DNA of 64,000 bases from Branchinecta lynchi (lineage: Eukaryota; Arthropoda; Branchiopoda; Anostraca; Branchinectidae), in the NCBI GenBank assembly GCA_023053575.1, contig JAKZAP010000016.1, forward strand, positions 14,030,030 to 14,094,029. The letters are read 5' to 3'. Both the position numbers and the translations under genes were made by a program. Position 1 is the first letter of the stretch. Each line of letters starts with the position of its first letter. Of the stretch, positions 45,079 through 57,449 are shown piece by piece. Below the pieces are notes generated by a model that saw only the letters and a program-made list of their open reading frames with translations, searched no databases and was not told the DNA's origin.

Positions 45079-45122
45079 CTTTTCTTGTGTGAATTCATCT
45101 ACTCCACTGTCATGGTCGCCAT
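45079..45122 (-). CDS. tau: tau-like gene, coding exon 2
   Basis: A 44-nt exon between acceptor TTTTACAG and donor GTAAAAAT. Joined in phase 1 to exon 1 it encodes DGDHDSGVDEFTQEK and ends in phase 0. The acidic sequence continues the N-terminal region. It is a small exon of the kind often skipped, and its 44-nt length means skipping would shift the frame, so it is probably constitutive in this isoform. Support comes from splice signals, phase and composition; there is no recognisable motif. Confidence 0.75.
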
Positions 45123-45247
45123 CTGTAAAAGATGTTTATTAGATGTATAAAAAACGAATAAAATTGCAGTTTTTTGGGTGGGCAGATTTGGGGTTATTAC
45201 CAGTCAGTGTGACCTGATATGCAGCATAAGCTATTTGTGGTGTTATT

Positions 45248-45626
45248 TAAGGACCTGTCTTACCTATACTACTAACGCAACCTGCTTCCATGATCACTCC
45301 ATATATTTCTAAACCCGGAGACCCCAATTTCGTACGATACCCTCTAACAAAACCACGCTGAGTTTCTCACTTGCCGTGTTTTGCTACCTTCGATGTGTAT
45401 CACGCTGTCTACGGTTGTCTGTGAGAAGTTTTTCCATCAGAAAAACCGGTTATGTAAATTGTTTCCGTGTTTTCGCTGTAAGTCAATGGGTCTCTGAAAA
45501 GGATCAAAACAGCCAAACCCGTGGGTTATTGGTTGAAAGCACAGCCTATTTTTAAAGTATTCAAATATATGAAAATACTGTAAGTTGAAGAGTAAATAGT
45601 GCGAGGGGTCCTTTAACGGTTCCCTA
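45248..45626 (-). repeat. TTAAAGGACC repeat, intact copy
   Basis: Runs from TTTAAGGACCTGTCTTACC to GGGGTCCTTTAA, so both ends carry TTAAGGACC in inverted orientation. It is homologous to 27237-27600, and another partial copy lies at about 36011-36190. Probably a non-autonomous DNA element. No coding potential was recognised. Confidence 0.65.
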
Positions 45627-46264
45627 CTTACGCGAGCAATAGGGGAAACAAGTTAATATTTTAACACACATTTAACGGGAATGGACCAAAATATAGGCAA
45701 GGGCGTTGATCTATGAGTCTTACTCCTTCTTTCTACTGCAAACCTGCCAATGGGATGAGTTTCATTTGCGCGTTATCATTGTGCCGCTTTCTATGCTTTG
45801 CGTATGCGTTACCTTGCGTTGCGTATAGGTTCTGCAGCATATTTTTCACACCTGCGCGAGAAGCTTTCCTGCTGGATGCTCATTTAGATTTTTCCTTTCT
45901 CGGTTTCATCTGCTGAGTTTTAATTTCTTTCACTAGTAGCAAGTTTTTCTTCATCACCAGCAGTTTTTTTTTCTTCAAAAACTTCCATTTTCCACTGACA
46001 AACCTGATGCGTAAGCGCAAGAATAAACCTTGGTTCTATTCTTGCGTTGCGTTTTATTTGTCTGCGTAAGCTCTGCGTTGCGTCGACGCAAGCACGAAGA
46101 GATGTTGCATAGCTTAGTGTGAAAGGCTGAACGCGTCATGTGAAAGCGGCTTAAAAGGATGCCCATAGACCGTCTGGACCCTAAACTAATAGTCACGACA
46201 CCTTTGACGTCGCAGTTTTCTTCAAATAGCCTAACCTTTTACTTGCGGATTAGATAAGGACTGT

Positions 46265-46990
46265 GAAGATAAACAAAACAAGAGCTAGAAGCTCATATGG
46301 CACTTGCAAGGCTGGGTCGAAGCAGGGGCGTCATGACCAAGGGGAGGAGGGTGGGAGGGTGGGTTCTTAAAATCAGCCAATGTTTCGTCAGCACAGTCTT
46401 TTTTTCTCAATAATAGTCTCTTTTATCTGCAAAACAGTCGGTAAAAATGACCAGCCAGTCGGTAAATACCTCCCCCCCCCTCCAAACATTTTGGCTAGTA
46501 ACGCCTCTGGGTCGAAGGATGAAATTAGGAATTTGCTAGAGGGTTTGTTGTGACCCTTTGTAAGCAAAATCCTTGACGTAGGGCTCGAATGCGACCCGGT
46601 TCCGTCACTGATGTATCTAGGGCGTGTGCTAGTTCTTTCCACCAAGTTTCATCCCAATCGCTTCATTCTGAGCGTTTCAGAAGACCCCCCCCCCCAATCA
46701 TCGGCTCCGGTCCGGACTTGAAACAGGATCTCCGAGACTCGAGGTCTTTCCGAATATCAAGTTTCATTAAGATCCGATCACCCGTTTCAAAGTTATACAT
46801 ACATCAAGATTCCGGATTCCCCTGCCTCCACTCCCCCACGGTGGCTCGATCGGGTAAATGACTATTTCCAAGTTAGTTTGATCGGGACCCTGATATGCCT
46901 GCCAAGTTTCATCGTCCTAGCACTTCTGGGAGTACCCTAACTCGAGAACAGTGAACCGACCGACCGAAAAGTGATCGGTATAAGTGCCAT
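46265..46990 (-). repeat. GATGAAACTTGG repeat with nested MITE B
   Basis: Starts AAGAGCTAGAAGCTCATATG, contains MITE B at 46323-46509 and ends GTGATCGGTATAAGTGCCAT. One unit. Confidence 0.7.
46323..46509. mobile_element. hAT-like MITE B, 8-bp TSD GGTCGAAG
   Basis: Ends CAGGGGCGTCATGACC and GGCTAGTAACGCCTCTG, flanked by GGTCGAAG on both sides. Nested in a GATGAAACTTGG-type repeat. Confidence 0.85.
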
Positions 46991-47106
46991 AAAAAAAATC
47001 CCGGCCCATCATGGTTGAAGGAGGTAACTGTAAAGATAGTCTGAATAATTTGGTATAAATGGACGAAAATGGAGGATAGAAATAAAAATCTGGTTTAGCC
47101 ATAGAT

Positions 47107-47412
47107 TACTCGGAGCGTGTTCCACCCTTCTAACAATAGTTACTATTAGTTACTATTTCCGTTCCATCCTCACGAAAAGTTACTATGCTGACCGTTCCGA
47201 CCCTTCTCGAAATAGTAACTAATAGTTACTATTTGCTTACCATGCTCGCGAGCGTAGTAAGCGTAGCAACTACGCATCTCTGTAACGTGATTGGTCGGAA
47301 TCGCCCGTGGCATGATATCCTGCTGGAAAATAGAAAAGTCGTTCCAGCCTTGACGGAAAAAAGCCAGAATCCGTGACGTCATGCTTAGTAACTACGGTAA
47401 GTAGGGTCTCAG
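47107..47412. mobile_element. GTAACTA MITE, copy 3 (inverted)
   Basis: Opposite orientation to the other two, starting GGAGCGTGTTCCACCC. In intron 1. The right end is less well kept (GGGTCTCAGTCACCGC). Confidence 0.75.
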
Positions 47413-48089
47413 TCACCGCTCCTTCAGACACACTACAAGTTCCTTTTCTAGATTTTAGCTATTCAGATTAAACTTGATTGATTGATTGATTGAAGTAGCC
47501 TCAAATAGTAGCCTTCGTTACAAATCCTGGGAAATATTCAAAAAAAGCGCCCAAAGCTATGAAAGCTCGAAAATGTCCGGTTTAGATAGTTTGTCGCAGA
47601 TAAAAGGAACGAATAAAAACATATTTACATTGCACACGTATATAGTATATTTAACGGAGAAGGTATGTCTTTTAAGTGAGGTTAAAAAACATTTTCGTGA
47701 CCTGCAGGCGTGGTCGATTCAAGTAATAGTCATTTTTTTCTTACTACTATCAAATTAGTAAACAAAAAATAATGTACGTTTAAAAAATACCCTATGATTT
47801 AATTTTACCGTTGGGAACAATACCTGATTTGCTTAAATCTACAGCCAGAAACTGCTACTGATCACTACTAGCTTGCAATCAATACTGGTAAGTCAGTATC
47901 AAAATCAAGGAAGTCATGCGAGCTTGTAATATTGAGTTAAAAATTGATTTACTGTGCATCTTACGTCGCCAAGGATACTGGGATATTATGGCTTGCTGCT
48001 ATGATACGCTTTGGAATAGAGTTCAGTGTTTCCACAAATTCCTGACTGGAAAGCTCGCTGGATAAGGTCAGGATGGTGAGTAGTCCAGA

Positions 48090-48370
48090 TTGGGGAGGGC
48101 GGCTGTAGAATATTTCAAAAGATGATATTGCTTTAGCTCTGGTAGGAAGAATCTTATTTGTCCGTTGGGTGAACTGAACGGATGACTTGCTTCAAACATG
48201 GCTGTAGAACATTCAAACAGGATATTGCTCTACCATTGGTAAATAGAACCGTATTTGTCCGTTGGATGACCTCAGCGGACGACCTGTTAAAATCATGGAG
48301 GGGGGGCTGTAGAAAATATTCAAAACATGATATTGCTTTACCACTGGTAAAAACAATCTTACTTGTCCGA
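48090..48370 (+). repeat. ~110-bp tandem repeat, three units
   Basis: Repeated GGCTGTAGAA(T/C)ATT, ATGATATTGCTTTACCACTGG and TTTGTCCGTTGG words. Open frames over it are not conserved in composition or length. Confidence 0.7.
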
Positions 48371-48860
48371 ACCTTCGGGAAGATCGAGTGGCGTGTAAGA
48401 GGACTGAAACAACTAAGTATATCACCATGTGGATGTGTAGATCTGTGGGAAGAAGAAATCGTCGGCCAGTTTGACATTTTTTCGGTCACGGAAGCTGAAT
48501 ATTATTTAGCTCAATTTCATAATCTTCAAGAAATCGCTACAAGAAACTTAATACAATTTACGGCGTTTATTTACTGTGATCTAGTTTAAATCCTTGATTC
48601 TTTGGGCGTTACGGGAATTAACAAGAGAAAACAGAAAACAAAATACTTAAAGAAATCAATATTGCAAATAATTAATTTAATTTTTCTACACATTTTCCAT
48701 ATCCCTGCCACAATACAAACATTTTGTTAGATCCAAAGTCAAACTATGATTCCATCCTCCCATGTCGGGCGCTTCCGACTCGCACCGCTAGATGACCCAG
48801 CGGTCGGATCGAGTCGTGGCTTCATGTTGGGTCTAGGGGGAGGGGGGGGGGAATGCTTAT
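48370..48860 (+). repeat. Segmental duplicate, copy 1
   Basis: GATCGAGTGGCGTGTAA through ACAACTAAGTATATCACC to CCATGTCGGGCGCTTCCGAC is collinear with 60757-60905 and 61365-61600. Contains a short open frame but no recognised product. Confidence 0.7.
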
Positions 48861-49019
48861 GATATAACTCCGTTCAGCCGAACTTTGTATGTCCCATTGG
48901 TGTTATAATAGCTGGAGTAAAGAAATAAATGAGTTGGTTGAATTTTGGAGGCTCAGTTCTAGGTTAATTAAACAAATATGAAAGAAAATGCTCGTTTAAA
49001 TAGATAGATAATTTAGTCC

Positions 49020-49640
49020 ACAGACTATGCTTCCGGAGGGAGCTGATCACTCCTAGGACTTCGCAGGGTGTATGTTTAGTAGTTAATAGATAGAATGGAA
49101 TGGCCGAGGTCAGGTTCTAATTACTGTATGAAATGGAATGGCCCAGTTTGTTGGGAGGAGTCAAGAGGGAGTTTATCCCTCGTGGGACCCGCAGTACCTT
49201 AGAGTTTGCAGCGTATGTGTGTAGTAATTAGTATCCGGAATGGAATGATGACCAAGTTTTTTGGGAGGGAGCCAGAGCGAGGAGGGACTTGACCCCTCCT
49301 GGGAACTCCAGTTTCTTAAAATAGCGTAGTGTATTATGTGCTTAGTAGTTATTATATGGAATAGAATGACGGCATTTGTTGAGAGGAGAGATCAAAGGGA
49401 GTCAGGAGGGAATTGATCCCTCCTGGGACCTCGAGTGCCTTAACATTTTGTTGCGTATGTGTGTAGTAATTAATATAGGGAATGTAATGATGACCAAGTT
49501 TTCTTTGGGAGGAGGGAGCCAGAGCGAGGAGGGAGTTGGCCCCTCCTCGGAGCTCCAGTTCCTTAAAATAGCGTAGTGTATGTGTGTAGTAGTTAATATA
49601 TGGAATGGCCGAGCTTGTATTGGATAGCTGACTTGGGCTG
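49020..49640 (+). repeat. ~120-bp tandem repeat
   Basis: About five units with GGGAGGAGGGAGCCAGAGCG, CCCCTCCT.GGA.CTCCAGT and GTGTGTAGTA.TTAATAT words. A lone related fragment lies at 55895-55980. Confidence 0.75.
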
Positions 49641-50589
49641 AGCGGGTCTTTGGTGCGTTAGGCTAACGGGGCGTTCGAGATTATTTTCGAGTTTTGCTCG
49701 GGGTCGGTGCTTTCAGAAATGTTTTTTAAAATTGTCGCAGTGTTGGGACCTTCGTTTACCTTTAGGCTCTTAAAGCCTATAAAGCTGATATCCCTGTCCT
49801 TGTGAGGTATTATGTTAATAGTGTTGAAATTGAGCCATTAAGACAAATAGAGACAAATAGATAGATGGAGGTGAGGAGGTGTGCCCTCGTTCCGATATCA
49901 ACACATTACATTAGTTACGCATGGGCGAACTTTTTATTTAAGAAGCTCCATTTCTTATTGAATTCATTTTAGTTCTACTTTTCTTGTTTATAGATCTCAG
50001 AAATGCTTATACTACAGATAATTCTTGGGTCTGAACTTCTTAACAGCTTCTTTATAAACATTCCTACTTTTTGCATACAAGTATGCCGTGGTTTAGATAA
50101 CTCCTGATGTATCAGACATGTAGAAACAAATGCGCAAGCGCTCAGACGTGGAGTGTGAAAGTAAAATGTTTATCACATATTATATATAAACAGCTTTATA
50201 ACCAAGACGTTATCGCATTTTACATACAAAGAGCTTTACAATAGCCCCAATAACCAAACAAGTATTGAAATAGCCTAATTTGTATCATCCCACTTTAAAA
50301 GCTTTAAATGTAAACAGACCGCAAGTATACAGCTTGAGTTCCAACTATGGTCTGGCAGCCAGTCCGACCCTTTAAACCTCTTTTCCATTAGCAAGATAAT
50401 AGCAAGTGCAATAACCAAATTGTAGCACTGTGATACCCTCTTTGTCACTGTTCATTAAGAACAGTGATATGATCATCGATCATATCACAAGACAGTCCAG
50501 TTTCCAACTGTTCATTGAAGATGTACGTCGCGTCGTCTTATTTGTTGCTGTTTAACCCTCATTCATAGATATATCTCCTCCAATGTACA

Positions 50590-51420
50590 AGAGGACTTCA
50601 GACCTGTCATAGACGAACTTAACTCATACGAAACCTGGGCCCAGCTGCCCATGAACGGGGGAGGGGGTGGGGACCCATCAAAATGTGTATTTACACCTCT
50701 CTTCCCTCAAGTATACCAGCTTACAGTCTGATTCCAGTCACAGGCCAAAAACATTTTTCATGGGCAATTTGGGTCAACTTGCCCATGAACGGGGAGGGTG
50801 GGGTGGGGGGGGGGGAATCCATATATATATCGCCAACCCTTATGATTCTAAAGCAAAAAGGAATCTCATCGCCTTATCTCCAGTTATTGTCAAGTTAAAA
50901 ACATTAAAAAATAGGCAATCTGGGCCCAATTGCCCCTGAACCAAGTGGGGGTGGGGTTTGGGACCCGCAACAAGTAAACAGAGACCCCAACAATCACAAA
51001 CCTACCAAGTTTCAACTTGATACCTGTTGATTCCTCTCACGGGTAACCAACTTTACTCCTGGGCAATCTGGGCCCAGTTGCCCTTGAACAGGGTGGGTGG
51101 TAGAGGTGCAACTTCAAAAAGCAATTTCCCAGCCTTAGGATCTACAAGCACAAGGAATTTCATCGTCCCATGTCCAGTTTTGGTCAAGTTATGAACATCA
51201 TTGGCAATCTGGGCCCATTTGCCCCTGAACCGGGTTGGGGTTGGGACCCCCAGAAAGCACAACTAGACTCGAATACCCACTAGTGTACCAAGTTTGAACT
51301 TGATACTTGCACTGGTTCACGAGTTACGAGCTCCACAAAATACGGTGAAAACCGGAACCGAAAACCGAAAGCCAAAAGCTGCTACAGCGCTCGCAATAGT
51401 GGAGTGTTCCTCCACTAAAA
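50590..51420 (-). repeat. GGGCCCAGATTG repeat array (inverted copy)
   Basis: The inverse of 4560-5590 and similarly ordered, ending GGTTCACGAGTTACGAGCTC, CCGAAAACCGAAAGCC and GGAGTGTTCCTCCACTAAAA. That end looks like the true terminus, because GGAGTGTTCC sits there in both copies. Confidence 0.75.
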
Positions 51421-52269
51421 ACGTAATAGCTTTGCAAAATTCCAGCTAGCGGGAGAAATTTTATATGATGTTTATCTCTCTTCTTTGATTTAGTCTTATT
51501 CGCTGTCGAGAAAAAAAGGAAATCTCCTAAAAGGCGCTTTTAATGCGACGGAAATTTGTGTTGGCATCTCTGCCGGATGAGGATGTAACAAATTGAAACT
51601 CATGGTGCAGAATAAATTTGCCATTAAGTCGCAAAGGAAAGGCGCGCGAAAAAAGCTCCGCGAAACACCATAAGATATAAAATTTTAAATTCAGCATAGG
51701 AATTGTCACACTAGTATAAACGTCAATTTTTGGCACGGTTAGCTTTACTAAAGAATTGTTTACCGTCTTATCTAAAACAAACATTATCTGATTAGGAATT
51801 AGGATCCTTTTTGCCGCATTTTTCTTAAATAAATGACAGCAACTATGGGGCGAGATGAATAAAAGTGAAAGAGTCAGTTAAATAAGCAACATCTAGACTA
51901 AATCCAAAATTAATTGAATGGAATTTAATTTATATTCCAATTTGTCTCAGATTCCAATGAGCTGACTCCGACTTCTTGGCCTAAGTTACAACTAGGTTGC
52001 TGTTATAAGTCTGTATAAATAAGTCGGTCGTTTTGCCCCGCCATTATTTCCCCCGTGTGGGGGTGGGGGAAGATTATTCAGTGTTGCAATACCTGTAATG
52101 TGATATTAATGTTCAAAATGGCGCGAGATGTAGAAGCTTCTGGAGTATCCAAGGAAGGCACTTAGAAACAAGAAACCAAAACGAGATTTTTGTTTTGTTT
52201 TTGTAGATCAGCTAATTATCCCTCTAAGATGTTGTGCGAAGGATAAATAGAAGTTCAAATATTTCTGCA

Positions 52270-52690
52270 CGGCCTAGATGTAAGGTATTCAAATATTTTA
52301 AAATATTGTAGGTTGAAGAGTAAATAGTGCCCTCGTACTACCTACAGTATTTTAAAATATTGGAGTACCTTACATCTAGGCCGTGCTTTCAACAATAACC
52401 CACGGTTTTGGCTGTTTAAAGCGTTTTCCGAGACCCGTTGACTTATAGCGAAAACAGGCTAACAATTTACATATCCTGTTTTTCTGATGGAAAAACTTCT
52501 CGCAGACAGCCGTCGACAGCATGATACACATCGAAGGTAGCAAAAGACGGCAAGTGAGAAAATCAGCGTGGTTTTGTTGGAGGGGTTAGAAATGTGCCGA
52601 CCGAATTTGGGGTCTCCGCGTTCAGAAATATATGGAGTGATTATGGAAGTAGGTTGCGTTAGTAATATAGGTAAGACAGGTCCTCTGAGC
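52270..52690 (+). repeat. TTAAAGGACC repeat with inverted 5' duplication
   Basis: The body matches 27237-27600. The first ~110 bp form a palindrome (GGCCTAGATGTAAGGTA and its reverse around the AAATATTTTAAAATATT core). It ends in GGTAAGACAGGTCC. A fragment of the 17283-17717 foldback lies just upstream (about 52190-52260). Confidence 0.6.
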
Positions 52691-52699
52691 CTTATACTA

Positions 52700-54870
52700 T
52701 TAATTTTTTTTTTTAGTGATCTGTCATTTCTGCTTAAGAATCAGCCAAATTTTCAAGAAGAAAAGATAAGCCCTCTTAGCTAGCATCTGGCACACTGAAT
52801 AATTTGTGAGTGGGCGAGATTCATGGAATTTCAGTGATGCGATTGATGTATTTGTCTGTCAGTTGTGGTATTTGTAATATTGGTTGATGTCAGGATTTTG
52901 CCGAAAGAAAAGGTACAGTACCATAATGAACACAACAATCATTTATATCTGCGCTTCCGAAAAAACTTGATTCGTTCTTAAAAAATCGTCCCATGCCAAA
53001 ATCTATTCCCGTTCTTTAAACATTAGTCAGCTGTCTATGTAGTATACATTTTTCCGAAAAATAATTTTTGTTTTATTTATAAATAACTCTTTTCATCTTT
53101 AAATTGCTTGCTGTCATGTAAGCTTACTAAGATGCAAGTTGATTTGTCTTCTTTTCTTCCTTTTTATATCCCTCTTGTGTAATTCGAGAGTAATAAACAA
53201 TAACAATAATAATGCGCTATCTCCCTTTTTCCGTTAAATCAGTTTTCGTTTAATTTGTTTGCCTGATGTATCTCAGTCTGTTGCCAGACTACAAATAATC
53301 AGTTTCAGTCTCCTCGCTTCTTGCGACAAATTAAAAGCTTTCAGCTGAGCCAGGCCGTCTCTTTTGGTTTCAGATGTAAGTAGTAAAACACACCCTGAAT
53401 GCTAATGAATTGTAAACAAAACGCGCCCATCTTTGTCAACAAAACACGTTCTCTCTCTATGATCAGCCATCCGTAAACTTCGCGGATTCATTTTTTGTTT
53501 TGTTTTAATGAATGAATGCTGGGTTTTTTTTTATGCACGGCATAGGGAGGGCATAGGGAGGGACCCGACAGCAAATGGTAGTGGGTTGTTCGTGATTCAC
53601 TTTGGTGTTTGGTTTCGATTTGGTACAATGATACGTTGCTTGAATATGCTAGGCAAAATATATTACGTAAATATGGTTTGTTATAAAAGGATCTTGACAA
53701 ATAGGCTAGGAGTAAATTTGAGTTAGGTTAGAAGTCTGGCCTTACACAGTGTGGCTTCATAGATGAAACAATAGCCATTGCTATTTCTATCTATAATAGC
53801 TGTAGTAGTAGTTATAATGCAATCAAATATGAGGTACAGACAAAATTACCACTGCTGTATAAGGAAGAAATTTTGTTCCTGCCTCAAAAATTACAGGCTA
53901 CAAAAAAATACAAACAAGTATTTGAAAATATATGAAGTATAATGAAATATAATGAAAATGTCTGAAAAATATATGTATATGAAGAAGCTGCGTTGAAATG
54001 AATAGATATCTTGAAAACATAAAAATAAGCAAATACGAACTGAAAATCTAGTATCCAGACTAGTTCCAGGTTCACAAACTTTGACTATCATTTCTTCAAA
54101 TTCAGTTTATTTCTTAAAAAATAGCGCAACTTAACCGAACACTCCCCTACAATGCACATACTTACAATATAGAATTAGTGAAAGTATGTTAGCCTGTAAC
54201 AGTATGCTAGCAGCTGAGTTTACCACCTTTTGGGCTGATGATGATTTAAAACTTGTTCAAACGACGCCATTTGGCCTCGAGCCTTCTCTCTGCCAAATTG
54301 GCTCTTTATGTTGAATTTAGTTTGAAATAAACAGAACTTGAACGAAAAAATTGAAGGGCTGGGTGCACAAAGGGGTCACAAAATTGACGAATCACTTTTT
54401 GCAAGTTTTGATTTCACGTTTAAAGTTTAGAAATTCAGTATATCAAAAGCTAGTTATCACATTAATCAACTCAGTATCTCAGCAGAGGCGTTTTTCCGTG
54501 ATTCCGTGATTCACGATTCACAATCCGGATTCTCAGACATGTGTTTTCTCCGATAATCCAGATTACGAAAACAAAAAATTATCTGACTATCCGGATTCGT
54601 TCTTAATCTGGATGGTCAGTTCGGGAATCTGGCAGTGGAGTGAGATTCAGGATTCAAGATCGCCGGTTTGCCGTTTTGTAGTCTGAGATAGTCGATTTCT
54701 TGCCACTCATTTAGGATTATAATCTGGGATTATTGCGAAGAAACGAACTAGAGAATGATTTGGATAAATTTGGATGAAAAGAAAAAAGAAATAACGCAAA
54801 AATGTGTCCTAGATGTCGCTCTTAACACAGTATGTTAAAAATGGCGGAGTTGTCACCTTTTCACTCAGCT
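52700..54870. other. Intron 1: unassigned AT-rich sequence
   Basis: No repeat family or coding sequence identified. A possible retroposon tail lies at 53185-53212 (AATAAACAATAACAATAATA). Short frames only. Confidence 0.5.
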
Positions 54871-54877
54871 CTTCAAG

Positions 54878-55017
54878 CAAGGTCGTATCCAGGGGGGGGG
54901 TTAGGGGGTTCAACAAAAATAATCATTTCTCATAGGCTTTTCCCTCTGATCTATATTACTGTCCAACCCGCAGGCACCCCCCCCCCCCCCCGAAATCAAT
55001 TCCTGGATACGGGCCTG
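54878..55017. mobile_element. hAT-like MITE A, 8-bp TSD TCTTCAAG
   Basis: Ends CAAGGTCGTATCCAGG and CCTGGATACGGGCCTG, with TCTTCAAG perfectly duplicated at 54870-54877 and 55018-55025. In intron 1. Confidence 0.87.
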
Positions 55018-55499
55018 TCTTCAAGTATACACTTATAAACTGAAAGTGGGTGGTTCCGCCAAAGCGACACCACTGGAAGCAATTCACAAAACATTGGCAC
55101 GTCTCGCCCTTCTAACTTCTATTATTCATGCATTCGATGTGCGAAGTTTCTGCCTCTGCTTCCGAAGGATAGGAGATCAATATTCCCTGGGAAAATAAGG
55201 CAAAGTCGTCCTTGAAGGAGAGACCTGTTTAAACAGAGGGAAGTAGTCGGGCTTCTCAGCGAATCGGTAGCCACATCTATCCGTTTATTTATTTACTTAT
55301 ATCTGTCAGAACTGGGTAAAGATGTATCAAGTTAAGGTTTAATGGAAAATGGCCAGAATATAAATGTAACTAATAGCGAACACAGAAGCAGAAAAGAAAC
55401 ATACACGAAGACAGATAATAATGTATAAAGTGTCTCTGCTTTATCTGAAAGGAAAGTTGGATTGAAAAGAGGTGTCCAAAGCTCTAGTGTGGTTGGTAA

Positions 55500-55625
55500 C
55501 GGCATAGTGAAGCAAACCGTCAGCCGATGTCGCCAACGTGTCGGTCGAAAATCAAACAGTCGGTTAACGTCGCCGACGCGTCGGTCATGAATCAAATTGT
55601 TGGCCGTCATCGCCGACGATTCTAA
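55500..55625 (+). repeat. ~48-bp tandem repeat, CGTCGGTC units
   Basis: About 2.5 units with CGTCGCCGACGCGTCGGTCA and AATCAAA. CpG-rich in AT-rich surroundings. Confidence 0.7.
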
Positions 55626-55979
55626 CATGAACGACGATTCTCTTATGATTCGAAGATAGGCGAGTCGTCATACATAATATAAGTTTGCTCCGCAGAAATA
55701 TGGTTATTTTTGTCTGTATTTCGCGTACATGGTCCAGTCGGCTTTTTTACATGTGTTCTGTTCTATATTCAAAAATTTGTCATTTATTCTTATCCCTCAA
55801 AACTGAGGAGTGAAGAAGTGTACGAAATGTGAAAAAGGAGGAGTGTAAACTGATTTAAAGTCCAGTGGAAAATGGACATTGTCCCCTACCCATAGGAAGC
55901 TATGCTTCGGAGGGATCTGATTGATTCTTCGTGGGACCTCCAGTGCCTTAACATTTTTAGTGTAGACATGTAGTATTAA

Positions 55980-57445
55980 CAAGACCAAAGGTTTCGATGG
56001 GATCCCAAAAATTCAATATCTGATCCAGACAACTGGGTCTTGTCTTAGCCAGATCCAGTCTTCGCCAGACTCCTTGAACATTTTTACAATTAAAATTCAG
56101 AAACAGATTAAGGCCAAATAGCTAATCACCTGAGAAAACCAAGTTCAGATTTGGATTCAGTATGTGTGTTTACCCCTATAAGTCATATCTGTTTTGACGA
56201 AAACTTCCTGCCACTTCTGCCAATTTCCCGGTTCCGGCCGAACTCCAGAACTACTTGTCCGGCGAAAAAAGAAAGCTCAAAGACGAAATCAGGGTACCTT
56301 CTTTCCCCAGTAATGAACATCTAATCAACTTCAAATAGAAATTTAGCTTATAACAAATTTTCCGATTCCAGCCGGATTCCGGTCGAACTATATGTCCGGG
56401 TAAAATACGATTGTCACACAGGGACTCAGCATCTCTTCTTACCCCTAAATCGCTTATATAATCAACTAGAAATAAAACTTTGACTTCCAACAGTTTTCCG
56501 GTTTTGGCCGGATTCCGGACGAACTACATGTCCGGGTAGAAACTTGTTTTCACATAAGTGTTCAGCATGTCTTCTTGCCCTAAATCGAACATCCAATCAA
56601 CTCCAAATTAAACTTTTAATTTTTTCAAACTTTCCGGTTTGGGCCGGATTCCGGTCGAAATACTTGTCCGTCGAGAAAATAGTTTTCACCATCGTCTTCA
56701 GCATGTCTCCCTACCTCTAAATCGAACATTTAATCAACTTCAAATAAAACTTTTACTTTCACAAACTTTCCGGTTTGGGCCGGATTCCGGGCGAAATACT
56801 TGTCCATCAAGAAAATAGTTTTCACCATCGTCTTCAGCATGTCTTCCTACCCCTAAATCGAACATCTAATCAATTTCAAATAAAACTTTTACTTTCAACA
56901 AACTTTCCGGTTTGGGCCGGATTCCGGACGAAATACTTGTCCGTCGAGAAAATAATTTTCACAATCGTCTTCAGCATGTCTTCCTACCCCTAAATCGAAC
57001 ATCTAATCAACTTCAAATAAAACTTTTACTTTCAACAAACTTTCCGGTTTTGGCCGGATTCCGGGCGAACTACTTGTCCGATGACAAAATAGTTTTCACC
57101 ATCGTGTTCAGCATGTCTTCTTACCCCATAATCGACTATCACATTAGCTGTTTCAAAATATTTTGTTTGTCCCTTAATTTGAATCCCCTCCCCCACCCCT
57201 AAATGTAGAGCTACAAAGCCCATCTACGAACTTGACTGGTCCGACGACCCAACGAACCTTCTCACCAAGTTTCATCAAAATATCTCATTCCCTTCGAGAG
57301 TTATCGTGCTTACAGACGGACGGACAGACGGACGGACGGACGGACGGACGGACGGACGGACGGACGGACGGACGGACGGACGGACGGACAGACGGACAAC
57401 TTTTGCGATGTCATAGGTATCCCTCCACTTACGTTTTGGGATCCC
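55980..57445 (+). repeat. CCGG-rich satellite, best cluster, 136-137-bp period
   Basis: TTTCCGGTTT recurs at about 56495, 56631, 56767, 56904 and 57041, a period of 136-137 bp. It then has the terminal module and a long GGAC microsatellite at 57316-57390. Open frames across units (for example LQHVFLPLNRTSNQ) are by-products of the period. Confidence 0.85.
57316..57390 (+). repeat. (GGAC)n microsatellite
   Basis: About 18 units of GGAC, with an occasional CAGAC variant, at the end of the CCGG satellite cluster. Likely polymorphic. Confidence 0.95.
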
Positions 57446-57449
57446 AATA

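Noticed and set aside
56775..57202. Frames repeating LQHVFLPLNRTSNQ
   Set aside because: By-products of the satellite period; different clusters do not keep the frame and carry stops.
57316..57390. GGAC tandem run considered as CRISPR or telomere
   Set aside because: Uniform tetranucleotide microsatellite with no spacers and no telomere motif.
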